DNA from: Micrasema longulum
Taxonomy: Eukaryota; Arthropoda; Insecta; Trichoptera; Brachycentridae
Assembly: GCA_022494885.1 (NCBI GenBank)
Contig: JAGVSM010003943.1
Span: 124,001 to 188,000, forward strand
Direction: 5' to 3'
DNA length: 64,000 bases
Shown here: positions 59,630 through 64,000 of the stretch, piece by piece
Layout: every line of letters starts with the position of its first letter
How positions within the stretch are numbered: position 1 is the first letter of the stretch
Program-made: the position numbers and the translations under genes
The notes under the pieces: generated by a model
Told to the model about the DNA's origin: nothing
Seen by the model: only the letters and a program-made list of their open reading frames with translations
The model's database searches: none

Positions 59630-60399
59630 TCTACTAACTGCCAAAGTCCATTTGAATATTTGTTCAACAAAAAAATAAAATAATAGAATGACATCACTCT
59701 TTTAACCTATTTTGCCGATATATAAAAACGATGATTAGATAAATCATTTTCTATTGTTAACTCAACATAGCAACAAAGGATTCTTTCATTTACAAACCAA
59801 TTGTATCCAAACTATTGGGAAAATTAATTTGGTTTTTCAAACTGACTGAATTTAAAAATAATTTATTACATATTTAAAAGACAAGTTGTGCCCTCGGACC
59901 TAATACTATTTAATACTATCTAGCTCAATCAAAAAGAAAATTCTGGAAATAATATTTTTGCATTTTTGATGGATATTTTTCATTAAATGGTAATTGGGCA
60001 TAAAATGACAAATGTAAAACAGCGTAATTAAAAAAGTACAAATGGTTTTCTCTAAACCTCAATAATTTGTTTTTACTTTCATTAATAATCCCAAATACCA
60101 AGTTAAATTCTACAATACACATTAAGTTTGACTTGTCAATATTATGAATAGTTTTATAATTGATGGATTAATTTTTTTTTTTCAAATCAACGAGTAATTA
60201 TTTAAAAAAAATAAAATTGTAACTTAGCCACCCGTAACTAAGCGCATTTGACAATACTCAAATGAACAGGAGGGTGGATTTATAGTTCAAGAAAGAGATT
60301 TACCTAAAACAAGCTTGGCCAAATTGATCACCATATGTGGGTAAACATACAAGGAGAAATTTATGGAACTATAAATATAATTATTAGTATGAAGTGAGG
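59630..60399. other. Tafazzin 3' side
   Basis: AT-rich. It contains minus-strand AATAAA-type sites (for example near 59862) that could end the tafazzin transcript; the true site is not clear. Confidence 0.4.
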
Positions 60400-63300
60400 T
60401 TATAACTCCTTTTCACTTCCAGAATCTTCGAGAGGTTTTTCAAGTAGTTTGAGAGTTTCATCCCTCAGCCGGTGGAGTTTCTCCTGAAGTAAATCTGTAA
60501 TTGCTTTTCTGGCTTCTTCTGGCGAAGCATTGTTCATTTTTAATCTGAAATAACGAAATACAAATAGATACAGGTTACAAATCAAAAAAAAAGTTACATT
60601 TCTCTTAAACCTATCTTGATGGCAGCTACGTAAACTAAATTATTAAACGGCATCAATCTTATTTCATTCTAAAATTTAACAAGCGACATTAAATAAATTA
60701 ACATAGAAACACAACACAGAAAACGCGTCAACAAACTATTTTAAACAATCTACAATACCTAGAATATGCGACCAATATAACAATATATTTACCGAGACTG
60801 ATATTTTTTGTGACAATGTATGTAAATTTAGGTCAAAAATTATAGAAATTTTGAGAGAAGCAGATATTTAACTTTATTATTATATACATATTTTTCATTT
60901 TGTTTCTTTTACATTTATTATATTGAACATAATTAAAATTATTGTATTAAGTGTAAACAATTTTTTGGTGTGTGCATGAGTGTCTTACACTAATATACAA
61001 AGAAATTTGCAATATTTGTGTACATACTGTTTGTTTATAAAATAAATAAATAACAACATCGTTTTCTTCTGTCAACCTCCAGCTGGGTAGAAGCTCCCAT
61101 GCTTTTCTCAAGCATCAAATCCTACAAACGGAACTTACTTTCTGGATATACCTCATAGCTAGTGTACAAGAAAACATACTTTTGAACCATATCTTCTACG
61201 TTGATCGGATTTCCATAGTTAAGAATGACTTTCTTTCCGATCCTTGGAATATAGGGCTCGGTGTTGGGCAGTATGGTGTCCATGCCCTCGTGCCAGATGG
61301 GTATCACGATGGGGACCCTGGCAGACTCGTACACTATCCTGCCAACTCCCCACTTGAGTCTCATCTCCTCCTTGGCCATGTTAACCCGACCCTCGGGGAA
61401 GATGTGCAGCCACGAGCCGCGGTCCATTTGCTCTATGCAAAAGTCTATCGCTGGCTGAGAGGAGAATAACAAAGTAGCATTAAGAATTAATTTAAAAAAA
61501 CATCTTGCACTAACCTTGTCAACAAAGCACCTCTAAAGTACCACAAAAAAATAACATTTGAAGAAATAATGTTCACAGAGATGGGAAACATTTCAGAGAA
61601 GGAAATATGGAAGTCTAGGCATTTACAGGGCGTATGACCTGTCATTGCCTGGTTTAAGAGGCCACTTTACACACTGTGTAACATTTACTACTTTGTCTAT
61701 GTTTGAATTTCCATGTTTCTTCAATTCTTCCGTCTGTTGATTGTGAAGTTAAAGAGCTGAAATCAACAGATGCAAGGAAAAATGGTGAATGTGAAACAGG
61801 GTGTAAAGTGGCCACTTGAATAAGCCAATGACAGGTCATAAGCCCTGTAAATGCCTAGACTTCCATATTCCCTCCTCTAAAATGTTTTCCGTCCCTGTTG
61901 TAATTTGTGAATCTTAATGACTCCCTAGGGGGTGAAATCCAGTCTTTTGTCTGCAAACATTTGAGCAAAACGTGTTGAAACCTTTATTGTGGTGAAGAGA
62001 TTCATCTGATTGAATTGTTTCACACACTAGGGCAACGCCTGACAACAATTTTCCAAATACAGAAAGCGATAAATCTGAAATACTGTAGGGGATAGATTCG
62101 AAATACTGTGAGTGCGTAAATTATTTGAGAGAGCGTAAGAAAAATAAATAAATAAACATATTTCTTAAAGACGGAGGAATTGAACAAATATGGTAATTTA
62201 AACTTAGGAGGAAATGTGAATGATACAGCATATAAAGTGATCACTCAAACAATCCAATGACGGCTTTGAGACTTCTATATTTTTAATTAAATTTCTTAAC
62301 TAAAAATTTTATTACGGCTAATATTGACTTAATTAAATTTTATAAACTACCTTTGGTTTAAAATCTTCTCTGAATATTGCTTTTTCAAATTTTAAAGATA
62401 CTCGTAACTTGATATACTTGTTATTCTTTATTTTTTCTCAGCTACACTTGACATGTTTTTAAACTTTTAAACTACTTTTAATTACTTTTAGAATTGCTTC
62501 TAAAAAATAATATATTGATTTCTTATTAATGTGTCAGTATTTTTTTAAGGTGTTTTTTAAATTAACTTTAATTTATTGATTTTTATTTCTTTTAAAGTAT
62601 CTTCTCATCGTTTCTTTTTTGAATCCCTTAAAATATGTATATTTCTATATATGTTTTTCCCTTTGAGAATGTTTATATTTTTGCATTTGAGTATGTTTTA
62701 TTTATTCTTATTTGTTTAATTCTTATCTTTTAGTTACTTTTATATTATTTCCATTTATGTAAATACGTTAATAGTAGTTATACAAACTTTTCAAAATAAC
62801 TTTTTTATTTTTATTTTTAAACTTCTTTCATTTAGGTTTTTTTTATTTATTTTTTGCACTTAAAAAATAAAAATAGTTAATTGATAACCTTGGATCATAG
62901 AATTAAGATTAGATATAATGATAATATACCTAATATGGAAACTTCACTGGTCCATTAAAGTTAAGTCTAATTGTATGTACTATAAAACTATGTAATTCGT
63001 ACTGTATGTTTCCTCAATAAAAGAAAATAAAAAGTCCCCTTCTCAAAAAATATTTTTCATCTCTGTTACATAAAGTGTTTCACTTATAATAAATGAACCG
63101 AAACCATAAATATGATTTATTTTCTACATTTGTTTCCCTCTCTTGAACAAGATATTTAAATACAGAAACACTTTGTCCCTTACTGCATTTTATGTTTCTA
63201 CTAAAGCGTTATAGAAAATAAAATTTAATTTAAAAAAATTTTTCATTGAACATTTTTTTAGATTTCAGTAATAATAATTTATTAAAACTGCTTCAGACGC

Positions 63301-63578
63301 CATATGCAGTGTTTTAAAAATATTTTTCGTTTGTCTATATTGCAAATATTTCATTTATACGCCTTTGATAAAAATACATAAAATGATTGATTAACGTTGT
63401 TGCAGCTGTTTAAGATTAGTAATTATCACCTGATAAACTCCCGTTCCTCTGACTACAGGAATACACTTTCCAAGGGTAAAGAAGATGGAATGAACCACAT
63501 TCGTAAAGCAAATGTCATGAGCTGCCAGGGACCATCGCAGACGCCGCCGCGAGCATAGATATCGAAGAGAAAGAGCTC
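60400..63578 (-). CDS. Taz: Tafazzin, cardiolipin transacylase, last three coding exons (5' partial)
   Basis: Tafazzin is a mitochondrial phospholipid-lysophospholipid transacylase that remodels cardiolipin. Minus-strand exons: 63578-63430, 61454-61180 and 60544-60400 (stop). The introns have AG acceptors and GT donors (GTGATA, GTATGT), and phases fit (CAG|CCA in phase 0, AA|A in phase 2). The first exon gives the post-active-site block LAAHDICFTNVVHSIFFTLG, then KCIPVVRGTGVYQ. The second gives WLHIFPEGRVNM, LKWGVGRIVYESA, IWHEGMDTILPN and PYIPRIGKKV. The last gives MNNASPEEARKAITDLLQEK and a charged C-terminus ending EKEL. All match the known family in order. The acyltransferase HX4D box is encoded upstream, beyond base 64000. 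The 2 kb intron between the first two of these exons contains a foldback MITE. Confidence 0.94.
61565..61965. mobile_element. Foldback MITE (family F1), most complete copy, in the tafazzin intron
   Basis: The left half (GAGATGGGAAACATTTCAGA, ATGGAAGTCTAGGCATTTAC, GCCTGGTTTAAGAGGCCACT) is inverted in the right half (AAAGTGGCCACTTGAATAAG, GTAAATGCCTAGACTTCCAT, TCTAAAATGTTTTCCGTCCC), with about 100 bases between. The outer right end TTTTGTCTGCAAACATTTGA is present to about 61965; the outer left end is missing. Confidence 0.85.
62160..62285. mobile_element. Foldback MITE (family F1), right-arm fragment
   Basis: GAGGAATTGAACAAATATGG, AAAGTGATCACTCAAACAAT and CCAATGACGGC align with the right arm at 22000-22090. 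Diverged. Confidence 0.55.
62290..63425. other. Tafazzin intron, remainder
   Basis: AT-rich sequence without recognised elements. Confidence 0.4.
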
Positions 63579-63654
63579 CTGAAAAATAAAATAAATTGTT
63601 AGAGTTGATAAACTTTTGCAAACAAATACTGGATTGAAATTATCATTATGATTT

Positions 63655-63825
63655 ACCCAAATATTTTAATTTTGGGGGCCATTTTCAACGAGTTGTAAAT
63701 AACTCACTTTTATAAAATAGGAATCGGGTATTGTTAGAGCGGGTTCGAACCTCGGACCTCTGATCCTTGATTCTTGGTTCCACGGCACCAGCGAAGGGGC
63801 CACAATCCGGTTGAGTTTGAATTCC
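63655..63825 (-). mobile_element. SINE family S1
   Basis: Minus strand: GATTGTGGCCCCTTCGCTGG, CAGAGGTCCGAGGTTCGAAC (intact B box), body ACTCGTTGAAAATGGCC (plus: GGCCATTTTCAACGAGTTGT at 63679-63698). It is the best-preserved head of the family here. Confidence 0.8.
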
Positions 63826-63874
63826 AGACTTGTTGCCGAATAGTAATTTCTTCCAACTAACCAATAAAATAAAA

Positions 63875-64000
63875 GGTGTGCATTGGGTACTAAATTAGAA
63901 CACCAAATGCAGAGTACCTTGATGTTCTGTTACATGAAATTGAGGTGATCAGTCTTACTCTTCGAGTACCAGCGAAATATTGTAGTGTCAAACCACCTTT
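63875..64000 (-). mobile_element. SINE family S2, cut by the window end
   Basis: AACACCAAATGCAGAGTACC and GAGGTGATCAGTCTTACTCT, then AAACCACCTTT at the last base: the tail and body of S2 in the same orientation as 23740-24000. The head lies beyond 64000. Confidence 0.7.

Noticed and set aside
61182..61469. Plus-strand open frames opposite tafazzin
   Set aside because: Shadow of the conserved acyltransferase exon on the minus strand.
63715..63815. tRNA gene
   Set aside because: B-box and acceptor-like parts exist but there is no full cloverleaf, and the SINE body continues; it is SINE S1.
1..64000. CRISPR arrays, operons, prokaryotic origin or attachment sites
   Set aside because: Spliced eukaryotic genes and retroelements throughout; no regularly spaced short repeats were seen.

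Overview
This is a eukaryotic, AT-rich window, almost certainly from an insect or another arthropod. Genes are split by introns with GT/AG borders, intergenic DNA is long, and the non-genic sequence is packed with decayed transposable elements: LINEs of several clades, a Penelope-like element, mariners, SINEs and many MITE-like inverted repeats. The species cannot be fixed from the sequence.

Three protein-coding genes are firmly supported. (1) 23234-40500, plus strand: the last 16 coding exons (873 codons, frame kept across every junction) of RME-8/DNAJC13, the endosomal J-protein. (2) 48075-52429, minus strand: a complete two-exon DNAJC2 (zuotin/MPP11, ribosome-associated J-protein with two SANT domains), whose first exon carries an apparent one-base frameshift in a C4 run. 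(3) 60400-63578, minus strand: the last three coding exons of tafazzin, the cardiolipin transacylase; its 5' part lies beyond the right edge. RME-8 and DNAJC2 converge tail to tail. A fourth, uncertain, coding exon is at 57361-57550.

Layout. 1-23200: no host exon seen, only repeats. These include Penelope-type fragments with hammerhead-ribozyme-like motifs (about 3.9, 14.7 and 16.2 kb) and a Penelope RT/GIY-YIG remnant (15.42-16.17 kb). There are also a mariner relic (4.7-5.5 kb), an L2-like LINE with its 3' hairpin (7.4-8.0 kb), two copies of one YADD-type LINE (1.7-2.8 and 17.8-19.0 kb), RTE-like LINE ends (13.0 and 22.2 kb), SINEs and foldback MITEs. 23.2-40.5 kb: RME-8, whose introns hold SINEs, a foldback element, a TTAA-flanked MITE, a possible solo LTR, two opposed CR1-like LINE ends and a Tigger-like inverted-repeat element. 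40.5-48 kb: AT-rich intergenic DNA with a mariner remnant and inverted-repeat elements. 48-52.4 kb: DNAJC2. 52.4-60.4 kb: intergenic, with another mariner, a TTAA MITE and a Penelope fragment. 60.4-64 kb: tafazzin with a foldback MITE in its intron, then SINEs.

The three host genes are housekeeping genes and need not act together. The most unusual signal is the Penelope-like family with its hammerhead-like motifs, one fragment of which starts at the expected self-cleavage position.
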